64,000 nucleotides of DNA from Methylobacterium radiotolerans JCM 2831 (lineage in GTDB: Bacteria > Pseudomonadota > Alphaproteobacteria > Rhizobiales > Beijerinckiaceae), in assembly GCF_000019725.1 (NCBI RefSeq), contig NC_010510.1:400501-464500 (forward strand), in the 5' to 3' direction. A program made the translations under genes and the position numbers. This document shows positions 41,239 to 49,967 of this stretch, one piece after another (positions within the stretch are counted from its first letter, which is position 1; every line of letters begins with the position of its first letter). Below the pieces are notes generated by a model. It searched no databases. It worked only from the letters and a program-made list of their open reading frames with translations, and was not told where the DNA came from.

Positions 41239-44208
41239 CTACTCGGCGGCCATGGCCGTGTGGACGGCGGAGGCCCGGGCCGCGCAGAACTTGAACTCGG
41301 GGATCTTGCCCATCGGGTCGAGCGCCGGGTTCGTCAGCAGGTTGGCCGCGGCCTCGGCGTAGCAGAACGGCATGAAGATCATGCCGACCGGCACGTCGCG
41401 GTCGGAGCGCACCTTCAGGTGGACGGCGCCGCGGCGCGTCTCCAGCTTCATCGTGTCGCCGGGCTCCAGCCCGAGCCGGTAGAGCTCCTTCGGGGCCATG
41501 AAGGCGACCGCCTCGGGCTCCAGCGCGTCGAGGACGCCGGCGCGCCGGGTCATCGATCCGGTGTGCCAGTGTTCGAGCACGCGGCCGGTCGACAGGACCA
41601 TCGGGTAGTCGTCGTCCGGCAGCTCGTCCGGCGGCACCACGGCGGCCGGAACGATCTTCGCGCGCCCGCTCTCCGTGGGGAAGCCGGCGTAGAAGATGAT
41701 CTCGTTGCCGGGCTTGTCCGGCGCGTCGACCGGGTAGGTCACGGCGCCCTCGCGCTCCAGGCGCTCCCAGGTGATATTGTTGAACGACGGCATCACCATG
41801 GCCATCTCGCGGAAGATGTCGGCCGGACCGCCGTAGTTCCAGGGCAGGCCGAGGCGCTTCCCCAGTTCCTGGATGATCCACCAATCCTGCCGCGCGTCGC
41901 CCGGCGGGGACACCACCGGCTGCGAGATCTGCACGCGACGGTCGGTGTTGGTGAAGGTGCCGGCCTTCTCGGCGAAGGCGGAGGCCGGCAGCACCACGTC
42001 GGCGTGGAAGGCGGTCTCCGTCAGGAACAGGTCCTGCACGACGAGGTGGTCGAGCATCGCCAGGGCGTGCCGGGCGTGGTTCAGGTCGGGGTCGGACATC
42101 GCCGGGTTCTCGCCCTCGACGAACATGCCCTTGATCTCGCCGGCGTGGATCGCCCGCATGATCTCGACGACGGTGAGGCCCCTCTGCGGGTCGAGCTTCT
42201 GACCCCAGAACTCCTCGAACATCTCCCGCACCGCGGCCTTCTCGACCGACTGGTAGTCCGGGTAGACCATCGGGATCAGGCCGGCGTCGGACGCGCCCTG
42301 GACGTTGTTCTGGCCGCGCAGCGGATGCAGGCCGGTGCCGGGGCGCCCGATCTGACCCGTGACGAGGGCGAGCGCGATCAGGCAGCGCGAGTTGTCGGTG
42401 CCGTGGACGTGCTGGCTGATGCCCATGCCCCAGAAGATGATCGAGGACTTGGCGCGGGCGTAGAGCCGGGCGACCTCGCGCAGCGTCTCCGCGTCGATGC
42501 CGCAGACCGAGGCCATCTTCTCCGGCGTGAACTCGACGATCTTCTCCTTCAGCGCCTCGAAGTTCTCCGTGTACCCCGCGATGTACTGCTCGTCGTAGAG
42601 CTCCTCCTCGATGATCACGTTGAGCATCGCGTTGAGCATCGCCACGTCCGAGCCGGGCTTGAACGCGAGGTGCTTGTAGGCGTGCCGCGACAGCACCTGC
42701 CGGCGCGGGTCCATGACGATCAGCTTGGCGCCGCGCTGCTTCACGGCGTTCTTGAGGAAGGTCGCCGCCACCGGGTGGTTCACGGTCGGGTTGGCGCCGA
42801 TCACGATGATGACCTCGGCGTCGAGCGCCGCCGAGAACGGCGCCGACACGGCGCCCGAGTTCAGGCCTTCCATGAGGGCCGCCACCGACGAGGCGTGGCA
42901 CAGCCGGGTGCAGTGGTCGACGTTGTTCGAGCCGAACCCGAGCCGCACCAGCTTCTGGAAGAGGTAGGCCTCCTCGTTCGAGCCCTTCGCCGAGCCGAAG
43001 CCGGCGAGCGCCTTGCGGCCGTGCGTGTCGCGGACCGTCTTGAGGCCCCCAGCGGCGCGGTCGAGCGCCTCCTCCCAGGTCGCCTCGCGGAAGTGCGTCC
43101 ACGGGTTGGCCGGGTCGACCTGATCGTTGGCGTCCTTCGGGACGTTGTCCAGGCGGATCAGCGGCGCCGTCAGGCGGTGGGGGTGGTGGACGTAATCGAA
43201 GCCGAAGCGCCCCTTCACGCAGAGCCGGTTGTGGTTGGCCGGACCGTTCACGCCCTCGGCGTAGACGATCTTCTCGTCCTTCACCTTGTAGGAGACTTGG
43301 CAGCCGACGCCGCAATAGGGGCACAGCGAGGTCACCTCGCGGTCGGGGTAGACCGTCCGGGTCTTGTGCTCGGCGTCGAGGTAGGCGGACGGCATCAGCG
43401 CGCCGGTCGGGCAGGCCTGGACGCACTCGCCGCAGGCCACGCAGGTCGAGCCGCCCATCGGGTCGTCGAAGTCGAACACGACCTTGGCGCCGGCCGAGCG
43501 GTAGGCCATGCCGATGACGTCGTTGACCTGGACCTCGCGGCAGGCTCGGACGCAGAGGTTGCACTGGATGCAGGCGTCGAGATTGACGCTCATGGCCGGG
43601 TGGCTGAAGTCGCCGGTCCAGCGCTCGGCCGCGGGGAAGCGGCTCTCGGACACGTCGAGGAAGTCGGCCTGCACCCAGAAATGCGAGGTCGGGTCGTGCG
43701 AGGTCGCGCGCTCGGGCTGGTCGGCCACGAGCAGCTCGAGCACCATGGCGCGGGCCTTGGTGGCGCGCTCGGTCGCGGACTTGACCTTCATGCCGACGGC
43801 CGGCGTGCGCTTGCACGAGGCGGCCAGCACGCGCTCGCCCTCGATCTCGACCATGCAGGCGCGGCAGTTGCCGTCCGGGCGGTAGCCGGGCTCGGGCTTG
43901 TGGCAGAGGTGCGGGATGTGGGTGCCGAGGCGCTTGGCGACGGCCCAGATCGTCTCGCCGGGGGCGGCCTCGACCTGCTGTCCGTCGAGCTCGAACGCGA
44001 TGGTCGGGGGGGCGGTCGGCCGCCCCTTCAGATCGTGCAGGCCCGACGGCTCAGGGGCCGCTTGGCCGCCCGCCTTCGCCCCTTCCGAGTAGGAGCCGCC
44101 GGCCCCCGGCTTCGGGCCCGACGCGGGCCCGCCCGCATCCTGCAGCCCGTCGGCCCGGATCTCGGGCTTCTCGGTCTCGTCGCCGCGCTGTTCGGGGGCG
44201 TTGCTCAT
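41239..44208 (-). CDS. fdh1A: NAD-dependent formate dehydrogenase alpha subunit (W/Mo-bis-MGD)
   Basis: The 989-residue catalytic subunit oxidises formate to CO2. In order: a low-complexity N-terminus (1-65), a [2Fe-2S] domain (HLCHKPEPGYRPDGNCRACM), two [4Fe-4S] clusters (CIQCNLCVRACRE, CVACGECVQACPTGA), the molybdopterin-oxidoreductase [4Fe-4S] domain (SLCPYCGVGCQVSYKV) and the bis-MGD domains. The metal-ligand Cys with its adjacent His is in NVDHCTRLCHASSV. It has Cys and not selenocysteine. The length equals that of the M. extorquens tungsten enzyme as I recall. It is last in a minus-strand operon after fdh1B; the tup genes, moeA genes and mobB nearby support tungsten. Confidence 0.95.
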   Translation of the reverse strand: MSNAPEQRGDETEKPEIRADGLQDAGGPASGPKPGAGGSYSEGAKAGGQAAPEPSGLHDLKGRPTAPPTIAFELDGQQVEAAPGETIWAVAKRLGTHIPHLCHKPEPGYRPDGNCRACMVEIEGERVLAASCKRTPAVGMKVKSATERATKARAMVLELLVADQPERATSHDPTSHFWVQADFLDVSESRFPAAERWTGDFSHPAMSVNLDACIQCNLCVRACREVQVNDVIGMAYRSAGAKVVFDFDDPMGGSTCVACGECVQACPTGALMPSAYLDAEHKTRTVYPDREVTSLCPYCGVGCQVSYKVKDEKIVYAEGVNGPANHNRLCVKGRFGFDYVHHPHRLTAPLIRLDNVPKDANDQVDPANPWTHFREATWEEALDRAAGGLKTVRDTHGRKALAGFGSAKGSNEEAYLFQKLVRLGFGSNNVDHCTRLCHASSVAALMEGLNSGAVSAPFSAALDAEVIIVIGANPTVNHPVAATFLKNAVKQRGAKLIVMDPRRQVLSRHAYKHLAFKPGSDVAMLNAMLNVIIEEELYDEQYIAGYTENFEALKEKIVEFTPEKMASVCGIDAETLREVARLYARAKSSIIFWGMGISQHVHGTDNSRCLIALALVTGQIGRPGTGLHPLRGQNNVQGASDAGLIPMVYPDYQSVEKAAVREMFEEFWGQKLDPQRGLTVVEIMRAIHAGEIKGMFVEGENPAMSDPDLNHARHALAMLDHLVVQDLFLTETAFHADVVLPASAFAEKAGTFTNTDRRVQISQPVVSPPGDARQDWWIIQELGKRLGLPWNYGGPADIFREMAMVMPSFNNITWERLEREGAVTYPVDAPDKPGNEIIFYAGFPTESGRAKIVPAAVVPPDELPDDDYPMVLSTGRVLEHWHTGSMTRRAGVLDALEPEAVAFMAPKELYRLGLEPGDTMKLETRRGAVHLKVRSDRDVPVGMIFMPFCYAEAAANLLTNPALDPMGKIPEFKFCAARASAVHTAMAAE

Positions 44209-44263
44209 GCGGCCGCTCCTGGCTCGGACATCGGGATAGGGTTCGCCGGCACCATCGGTTGCC

Positions 44264-45982
44264 TCACTCGGCAGCCGCGGCGCGGGGGGCGGGGAACAGG
44301 TCCGGGAAGTACTTGATGACGCTGCTGAGCGGGTTCGAGGCGGCTTGGCCGAGGCCGCAGATCGAGGCGTCCCGCATGCACTGGGACAGCTCGCCCAGGA
44401 GCTCGGTGTCCCAGACGCCCTGCTCCATCAGGATGCGGGCCTTCTGGGTCCCCGAACGGCAGGGGGTGCACTGCCCGCAGCTCTCGTCCTCGAAGAACCT
44501 CATCAGGTTCAACGCGGCGCCGCGCACATCGTCCCGGTCCGACAGGATCACGACGGCGGCAGAGCCGATGAAGCAGCCGTACTTCTCCAGGGTCCCGAAA
44601 TCGAGCGGGATGTCGTTCATCGACGCCGGCAGGATGCCGCCCGACGCGCCGCCCGGCAGGTAGGCCGCGAAGGTGTGGCCGTCGGCCATGCCGCCGCAAT
44701 ACTCGTCGATGAGCTCCTGGATGGTGAGGCCGGCCGGGGCGAGCTTCACCCCCGGCTCTTTCACGCGTCCCGAGACCGAGTAGGAGCGCAGGCCGACGCG
44801 GTCGTTGCGGCCGTGGCTCTTCCACCAGTCGCCGCCCCGCTCGATCAGGTCGCGGACCCAGAACAGCGTCTCGATGTTGTTGATCAGCGTCGGACGGTTG
44901 AACAGGCCGACCTGGAACGGGAACGGCGGCTTGTGCCGCGGCAACCCGCGCTTGCCCTCGAGGGACTCGATCAGCGAGGATTCCTCGCCGCAGATATAGG
45001 CGCCGGCGCCGCGGCGCAGGTGGATGCGCGGGCCGCCCTCGGGGAGCTTCGCGATCTCGCGCGTCAGGATCTCGCGGGAGATGGGGTACTCGTCCCGCAG
45101 GTAGATATACACCTCCGGCGCCTCGACGACGTGGGCGCCGATCAGCATGCCTTCGAGGAAGCGGTGCGGGTCGGTGTTGAGGTAGAGCTGGTCCTTGAAG
45201 GTGCCGGGCTCGCCCTCGTCCCCGTTGACCGCCATCAGCCGGGGCCCGGGCTCGCCGCGCACCGAGCGCCACTTGCGCCCCGTCGGGAAGCCCGCGCCGC
45301 CGAGGCCGCGCAGTCCGCCATCGTCGAGCACCTTCAGGATGTCGTCGACCGGAAGGTCCCCGCTGCGGAGCCGATCCAGGGTCGCGTACCCGCCGGCGGC
45401 CCGATAGGCGTCGTAATCCACGTAGTCCGGGACATGGGCGTGTGTGTCGCCGGCCTCGACCGCGGCCCTCACGGAGGCGAGGTCGGCCTTGTGCAGGAAG
45501 TTGTGCCCGACCTCGACGGCGGGCGCGTGGTCGCACAGGCCGACGCAGGGCGCGCGCACGACGCGGACGGCGTCGGAGGCGAGTTCCCGCTGGAGCGTCT
45601 CCAGCAACTCGTCGGCGCCGAACATCGCGCAGGTGATGCTGTCGCAGACCCGGACGGTCAGCCTCGGGATGGCGGCGTCACCCTCCTTCACCACGTCGAA
45701 ATGCGCGTAGAAGGTCGCGGTCTCGAAGACCTCGGCGAAGGCCAGGGCCATCTCGTCGGCCAGCGCCGCCAAGTGCTCGGCGCTGATCTGGCCGAAGGTG
45801 TCCTGGATCAGGTGGAGGTGCTCGATGAGCAGGTCGCGCTGGCGCGAGCGGGAGCCGAGAAGCTCCTCGATCTCGACCTTCGCCCGCGGCTCGACCTGGC
45901 GACCCTTGGGTACGCTGCGCGCCTTGTTTCGCCCCCGGCCGGGATGCGAGAAGTTTCTGACGGTCCCCGGTGCCTCACTCAT
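44264..45982 (-). CDS. fdh1B: NAD-dependent formate dehydrogenase beta subunit (NuoE-NuoF fusion)
   Basis: The 572-residue subunit joins a NuoE-like thioredoxin-fold [2Fe-2S] domain (CDSITCAMFGADELL, then APCVGLCDHAP, residues about 95-150) to a NuoF-like part with NADH and FMN sites (GLRGLGGAGFPTGRKW, VNGDEGEPGTFKD, RGAGAYICGEESSLIES) and a [4Fe-4S] cluster (ESCGQCTPCRSG). It passes electrons from the alpha subunit to NAD+. I start at ATG 45982 (MSEAPGTV), which gives the expected size; an in-frame ATG lies 18 nt upstream. Confidence 0.95.
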   Translation of the reverse strand: MSEAPGTVRNFSHPGRGRNKARSVPKGRQVEPRAKVEIEELLGSRSRQRDLLIEHLHLIQDTFGQISAEHLAALADEMALAFAEVFETATFYAHFDVVKEGDAAIPRLTVRVCDSITCAMFGADELLETLQRELASDAVRVVRAPCVGLCDHAPAVEVGHNFLHKADLASVRAAVEAGDTHAHVPDYVDYDAYRAAGGYATLDRLRSGDLPVDDILKVLDDGGLRGLGGAGFPTGRKWRSVRGEPGPRLMAVNGDEGEPGTFKDQLYLNTDPHRFLEGMLIGAHVVEAPEVYIYLRDEYPISREILTREIAKLPEGGPRIHLRRGAGAYICGEESSLIESLEGKRGLPRHKPPFPFQVGLFNRPTLINNIETLFWVRDLIERGGDWWKSHGRNDRVGLRSYSVSGRVKEPGVKLAPAGLTIQELIDEYCGGMADGHTFAAYLPGGASGGILPASMNDIPLDFGTLEKYGCFIGSAAVVILSDRDDVRGAALNLMRFFEDESCGQCTPCRSGTQKARILMEQGVWDTELLGELSQCMRDASICGLGQAASNPLSSVIKYFPDLFPAPRAAAAE

Positions 45983-46040
45983 GCGATATCTGATTTCCAA
46001 CTGCTGGGGCGGTTAGTCGCGGCGTCCTGACGGTCGGGGC

Positions 46041-46355
46041 TTACTGGCCGCCGAAGGCCCGAAGCGGCTGGCCGGCCTCGGACCGATGTTCCATCGCGAC
46101 GGCTCCCGTCGCCGCGTCCAGGGAGGTGATCCTGGGCCCGACGACGGAGCGAAGCTCGATCTCGAACGCGTCGAGGGTGGCGTTCAGGCGGTCCATCAGG
46201 GACTTCGAGGCGTCCGCGGTCGAGGAAGCGATCGTCCCCGCGAGCGCGTCGCGAACGCGGTCCGCGAGCTCCTGCGTGAGCGGCGGCTTCGCGTCGGCGC
46301 AGTAGGCGTCCGTCACGATGGCGGCCCAGTCCGCCGCAGAGGATGCGTCGCTCAT
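46041..46355 (-). CDS. small hypothetical protein leading the fdh1 operon
   Basis: The 104-residue protein (MSDASSAADWAAIVTDAYCA...) is mostly helical, with KPPLTQELADRVRDALAG and RLNATLDAFEIELRSVVG. I recognise no family; it does not look like the FdsD delta subunit. It is the first gene after the ModE-type palindrome and 58 nt before fdh1B, so it should be co-expressed. ATG 46355 is preferred to 46361 by spacing from GCAGG. It may be a maturation factor or subunit. Confidence 0.6.
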   Translation of the reverse strand: MSDASSAADWAAIVTDAYCADAKPPLTQELADRVRDALAGTIASSTADASKSLMDRLNATLDAFEIELRSVVGPRITSLDAATGAVAMEHRSEAGQPLRAFGGQ

Positions 46356-46454
46356 GCTCATGCCTGCGCGATCAAGGGAAGGTCGGAGTCGTGCATGGCG
46401 TGCCCGTTCGGGTCCGTTGGCGTGGCGTTCGCTCGTGGCATACCAAATGGCAGC

Positions 46455-46478
46455 CGTTATAGCGGAGGTGTTATATCG
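46455..46478. promoter_or_regulatory. ModE-type palindrome, fdh1/mobB divergent promoter
   Basis: CGTTATAGC-GGAGGT-GTTATATCG fits the ModE consensus core CGNTATA-N10-TATANCG with the correct spacing. It is 100 bp before the leading gene of the fdh1 operon and 127 bp before mobB on the other strand. A regulator gene of the family is 5.5 kb away. Confidence 0.8.
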
Positions 46479-46604
46479 TTTTTGAAGTCGTTTCAATTTG
46501 CGTGAGGCGGGGTCACGCGCCCCGACGGCGTGGCTGACGCTTGCTCTGAGACATCGTGCGGGGCAGTGGAAACGTAGCGAGGGAGGCGGTCAGAGGTGTC
46601 CGGC

Positions 46605-47123
46605 ATGCGCGTGATCGGACTTGCCGGGTGGAGCGGGGCTGGCAAGACCACCCTGCTGGTTCGGGCCATCCCCGTGCTCGTCGCCCGCGGCGTGAAGGTG
46701 GCGACCCTCAAGCATGCCCACCACGACTTCGACACAGACTGGCCCGGGAAGGACTCGTACGAGCACCGCAGGGCGGGGGCGGTCGAGGTGCTCGTGTCGT
46801 CGGGCCGCCGGTGGGCCCAGGTCCACGAGCTGCGGGACGAGGCGGAAGCGACCCTGGCTCAGCTCCTGCGGCGGATCAGCCCCTGCGACCTCATCGTCGT
46901 GGAAGGCTACAAGCGGGAGCCGATCCCCAAGCTCGAGGTCCATCGCGCCGAGAACGGCCGCCCGCCCCTCCATCCTCTGGACCCCACCATCGTGGGCATC
47001 GCGAGCGACGTCGGATTTCCGGCCTCGGGCATTCCCGTCGTAGATTTGAACGACCCGGAGGCGGTGACGGGGCTGATGCTCGACGTCGCCGTTCCCTTCG
47101 AAGACGTCCTCGGGAGGCTCTAG
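46605..47123 (+). CDS. mobB: molybdopterin-guanine dinucleotide biosynthesis protein B
   Basis: The 172-residue P-loop protein has GLAGWSGAGKTTLLVRAI (Walker A GWSGAGKT at 6-13), the conserved VKVATLKHAHHDFDTD and DLIVVEGYKREPIPKLEVHR. MobB is a GTP-binding helper of MobA in forming MGD, the cofactor form used by the formate dehydrogenase. ATG 46605 has AGAGG 8 nt upstream; GTG 46596 is an alternative. It is followed 4 nt later by moeA. Confidence 0.92.
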   Translation: MRVIGLAGWSGAGKTTLLVRAIPVLVARGVKVATLKHAHHDFDTDWPGKDSYEHRRAGAVEVLVSSGRRWAQVHELRDEAEATLAQLLRRISPCDLIVVEGYKREPIPKLEVHRAENGRPPLHPLDPTIVGIASDVGFPASGIPVVDLNDPEAVTGLMLDVAVPFEDVLGRL

Positions 47124-47127
47124 CCGG

Positions 47128-48384
47128 ATGGCCCAGCTCAGCGACGACTGCTTCGCGTTCGGCGGCCCCCTGATGACCATCGAGGACGCGCACGCCCTGT
47201 TCGGCGAGCGGCTCGTAGCGGTCGTCGGCACCGAGGACGTTCCCGTCCAGGACGCCGACGGACGCATCCTGGCCGAGGATTGCGTCGCGCCCATCGACGT
47301 CCCGCCGTTCCCCAACTCGGCCGTCGACGGCTACGCGGTCCGTTTCACGGACCTGCGCGCCTCCGATGCGACGGTGCTGCCGGTCGGCGCGGTCGTCGCG
47401 GCCGGCGGGTCGTCCGAGGGCGTGTCGGCGGCGGGCTCGGCTACCCGGATCTTCACCGGGGCCCCGATGCCGGCCGAGGCCGACACCGTCTTCATGCAGG
47501 AGGACGTCCACGTCCTGCCCGACGGCCGGGTGTCCTTGCCGCTCGGGCTGAAGCGCGGCGCCAACAGCCGCGACGCCGGCGAGGACGCGGCCAAGGGCTC
47601 GTCGATCATCGCGGCCGGCCGGCGTCTCCGGCCGCAGGACTTGGCTCTGGCGACCGCGGTCGGCCTGCGCACGTTGAAGGTTCGCCGCACCCTACGGGTC
47701 GGCGTGTTCTCGACGGGCAACGAGCTCGTCGAGCCGGGGGCGCCCTTGAGACCAGGCGCGATCTACGACTCGAACCGCGTCCTGCTGCTCGCGCTTCTCC
47801 GGCGGATGGGCGTCGCGGCGAGCGATCTCGGCGTCATCCGTGACGACCCGACGGCGCTCGCGGCGAGGCTCTCGGCGGCGGCCGCCGAGCACGACGTGAT
47901 CCTGACTTCGGGCGGCGTGTCGACCGGTGACGAGGATCACGTGAAGACCGCCGTCGAGACCATCGGGCGCCTCGTCTTCTGGAGGCTGGGAATCAAGCCC
48001 GGGCGGCCGGTCGCGATGGGCATGATCGACGGCAAGCCGTTCCTGGGCCTCCCGGGCAACCCGGTGGCCGTCTACGTCACCCTGTTGTTCGTCGTGCGGC
48101 CGCTCCTCGCCCGGCTCGCCGGCGAGGCTTACGCGCCGCCGCGCGGGTTCACCGCCAGGGCGGCCTTCTCCTACCGGAAGCGAGCGGGCCGCAGAGAGTT
48201 CGTCAGGGTCAGCCTCGCCCGGGACGCCGACGGCACCTGGGAAGTCCGGAAGTTCCAGCGCGACGGCGCGGGCATGCTGTCATCGCTCACCGAGACCGAA
48301 GGCCTCGTGGAACTGGAGGATAACCGGACCGAGGTCGTGCCGGGCGACGTCGTGCGGTTCCATCCGCACGAAGTCCTTTGGTAG
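47128..48384 (+). CDS. moeA: molybdopterin molybdenumtransferase MoeA
   Basis: The 418-residue protein is canonical MoeA: DVPPFPNSAVDGYAVRF, FTGAPMPAEADTVFMQED, FSTGNELVEPGAPLRPGAIYDSN, LTSGGVSTGDEDHVK and FLGLPGNPVAVYV are all conserved. It inserts molybdate or tungstate into MPT-AMP. This is the third MoeA-like gene in 11 kb, and the only one with all motifs and no additional domain. It is in one operon with mobB under the same ModE-type palindrome. Confidence 0.93.
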   Translation: MAQLSDDCFAFGGPLMTIEDAHALFGERLVAVVGTEDVPVQDADGRILAEDCVAPIDVPPFPNSAVDGYAVRFTDLRASDATVLPVGAVVAAGGSSEGVSAAGSATRIFTGAPMPAEADTVFMQEDVHVLPDGRVSLPLGLKRGANSRDAGEDAAKGSSIIAAGRRLRPQDLALATAVGLRTLKVRRTLRVGVFSTGNELVEPGAPLRPGAIYDSNRVLLLALLRRMGVAASDLGVIRDDPTALAARLSAAAAEHDVILTSGGVSTGDEDHVKTAVETIGRLVFWRLGIKPGRPVAMGMIDGKPFLGLPGNPVAVYVTLLFVVRPLLARLAGEAYAPPRGFTARAAFSYRKRAGRREFVRVSLARDADGTWEVRKFQRDGAGMLSSLTETEGLVELEDNRTEVVPGDVVRFHPHEVLW

Positions 48385-48448
48385 CGAGGCCGCACGCAGA
48401 GCCTCACGGGACACAGACCGCGCCCGAGCATTGCCGGGCCCGCGCCTT

Positions 48449-48472
48449 CGTTATATCAAATCTGCTATATCG
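48449..48472. promoter_or_regulatory. ModE-type palindrome upstream of avidin-like gene
   Basis: CGTTATATC-AAATCT-GCTATATCG fits CGNTATA-N10-TATANCG, with arms almost identical to those at 46455-46478. It is 50 bp before the start at 48523, suitable for direct control of that gene. Confidence 0.8.
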
Positions 48473-48522
48473 CTTGTGATAGGCCGTGCGAGCGGCCGCT
48501 CGGTCGGCGGGCTTGGGCAACG

Positions 48523-48876
48523 ATGTTCGATGGTGTCTGGCGGAGCCGAGCAGGCGCGGAACTTCGCCTCCTCCAGATGGGCGAGGCCGTCTCCGGGACC
48601 TACACCGCCGCCAATCCCGGCCCTGCGCAGACGCATCGAAGCCGCATCCTCGTCGGCACGGCCGAGGGCGACATCATCGGCTTCGTGACCAGCACGTCGT
48701 CGCCGCAGGAGATCACGGCCTGGACCGGGCGTCTCGTGCGCGCCGACGAGGAAACGGCCGAGGAGATCCACGCGGTCTTTCATGCCGTCGAGCGGTGTTC
48801 CAAGCCGAAGGCAGAGGACAACCCCATCGCCCTTGAGACGACCATCTTCTCAAAGGTCGAGAACGCCTGTTCATGA
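48523..48876 (+). CDS. avidin-fold protein without the biotin-binding residues
   Basis: The 117-residue protein aligns along its whole length with the avidin/streptavidin family: GVWRSRAGAELRL (family G-x-W-x-N-x-x-G-S), then AVSGTYTAA (family G-x-Y/T-x-G-T-Y), IIGFVTSTSSPQEITAWTGRL (family G-F-x-V-x-W...T-x-W-x-G-Q; in two pieces) and ETTIFSKVE at the end. Key biotin ligands are changed: the first-strand Asn is Ser, the nearby Ser is Ala, and the Trp after GFxVN is Thr. No signal peptide is visible, so it is presumably cytosolic. A ModE-type palindrome 50 bp upstream links it to Mo/W status. Ligand unknown. Confidence 0.65.
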   Translation: MFDGVWRSRAGAELRLLQMGEAVSGTYTAANPGPAQTHRSRILVGTAEGDIIGFVTSTSSPQEITAWTGRLVRADEETAEEIHAVFHAVERCSKPKAEDNPIALETTIFSKVENACS

Positions 48877-49967
48877 TGGCAGGGCCGCTTCCATCCTCGA
48901 TGTCATCCTGAAGAGCGGGCGGCGCGATCGAAGGGAGGAGCGGTCGGCGCGTTCATCGCCGACAACGATCGGCTTGCCGCTGCGTCCTCCAACCCGTCCT
49001 CTCGGCATCGGGTCAGCGAATGGCTGTTCGCACGTGGGGGCGTCCGCTTGCGGAACGTCTTCCAGTCCAGCGGAATGGCCGGGAGGGGCGCGAAGCTGAC
49101 TGTCTGGTGCTGCGTGTGCTGCCGATCCGGCGCGCCGTAATAGGGTCGACAGCGGAACTGCTTCGGCGAAGCCCAGTTCGAAGCGGGCGGCCTCTCACCG
49201 AGCCAACGCGGTCGTAGAAGCCCGCCAAGGCAGCACCGCCACCGTAGACGTTCGTGCGCCAGCTATCCGATCACTTGGCGGCCCTGAAGGCTGCCAAGCC
49301 GATACAGCTCATCCTTTTGCGGGAGAACAACGGAGCGCGTATTGAGCGTCTCGGGGGGAACGCCATCGCGGCCCACCGCCGCCTCCGGAAGCCTGCCCTC
49401 ACAAAGCTGCCTCGAGCCATCCCTCGGGTCGGGGACTCCTTCAAGTCCATGCGATGACACAGGAAACGCGCGCGACAGCGGCGAGATCGTTGCAGGTCGA
49501 GCGAACACAGCGGGTCGCAACGCGCCCCAGTTTCTGAGATGGCCGGACAGGCACCCAGTCCGCCCGCTCTTTCACCCCGGCAGATGAAGCATGGCAGCTG
49601 CCAGTGCGCGCCGCTCCGTAGGGCGGATGCGTTGGCCGCGCGCCGGGACGGTAGGGTTTGGCGCAGGGAGGCTCGCGGGCCGCGAGGTCGCCCACCGCCT
49701 CAACGCGATCCTCCCGCTCAGCAGCCTCATCCAACGGGCGGCGCCTCATGGCCCGCGTCCCGTCGCGCATCGGGTCCGCGTCGTCCGATCGTTCGAGATC
49801 GTCGTCGTCGAGGCGATGCTGAGGTGGCGAGCATCGGTGAATCCGGTCACGCGTCGGCAGGCCTTGCCACCGCCGCCTTCCAGTCCCACTTGGCGCCCGC
49901 GCCGGTTCCCGATCGGGAAGAGTTGTTCTTCACCGTCTCACCCGCCGCCTCGACGAAGGAGAGCTGG
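48877..49967. other. 1.1-kb stretch with no supportable gene
   Basis: Open frames are short or arginine-rich shadow translations. Two fragments look like decayed coding sequence: one near 49250-49455 (RQLSDHLAALKAAKPIQLILL), and one near 49675-49740 (GREVAHRLNAILPLSSLIQRAA) that resembles the phosphoacceptor helix of HWE/HisKA_2 kinases, suggesting a dead sensor kinase. The last 12 bases carry AAGGAG for the kinase at 49968. Confidence 0.4.

Noticed and set aside
41239..44208. Selenocysteine at the FDH active site
   Set aside because: The residue is encoded by an ordinary Cys codon in NVDHCTRLC, and no in-frame TGA occurs there.
41047..44316. Very long plus-strand frame opposite fdh1A
   Set aside because: It is the reverse complement of a well-conserved enzyme gene, with low-complexity His/Arg/Gly-rich translation.
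46041..46355. FdsD-type delta subunit of formate dehydrogenase
   Set aside because: The sequence lacks the FdsD-like N-terminal pattern that I know, and its composition differs.
46455..46478. Simple AT-rich -10 region instead of ModE site
   Set aside because: The two half-sites match CGNTATA/TATANCG with exact spacing, a second copy occurs at 48449, and a ModE gene is in the locus, so a regulator site is the better explanation.
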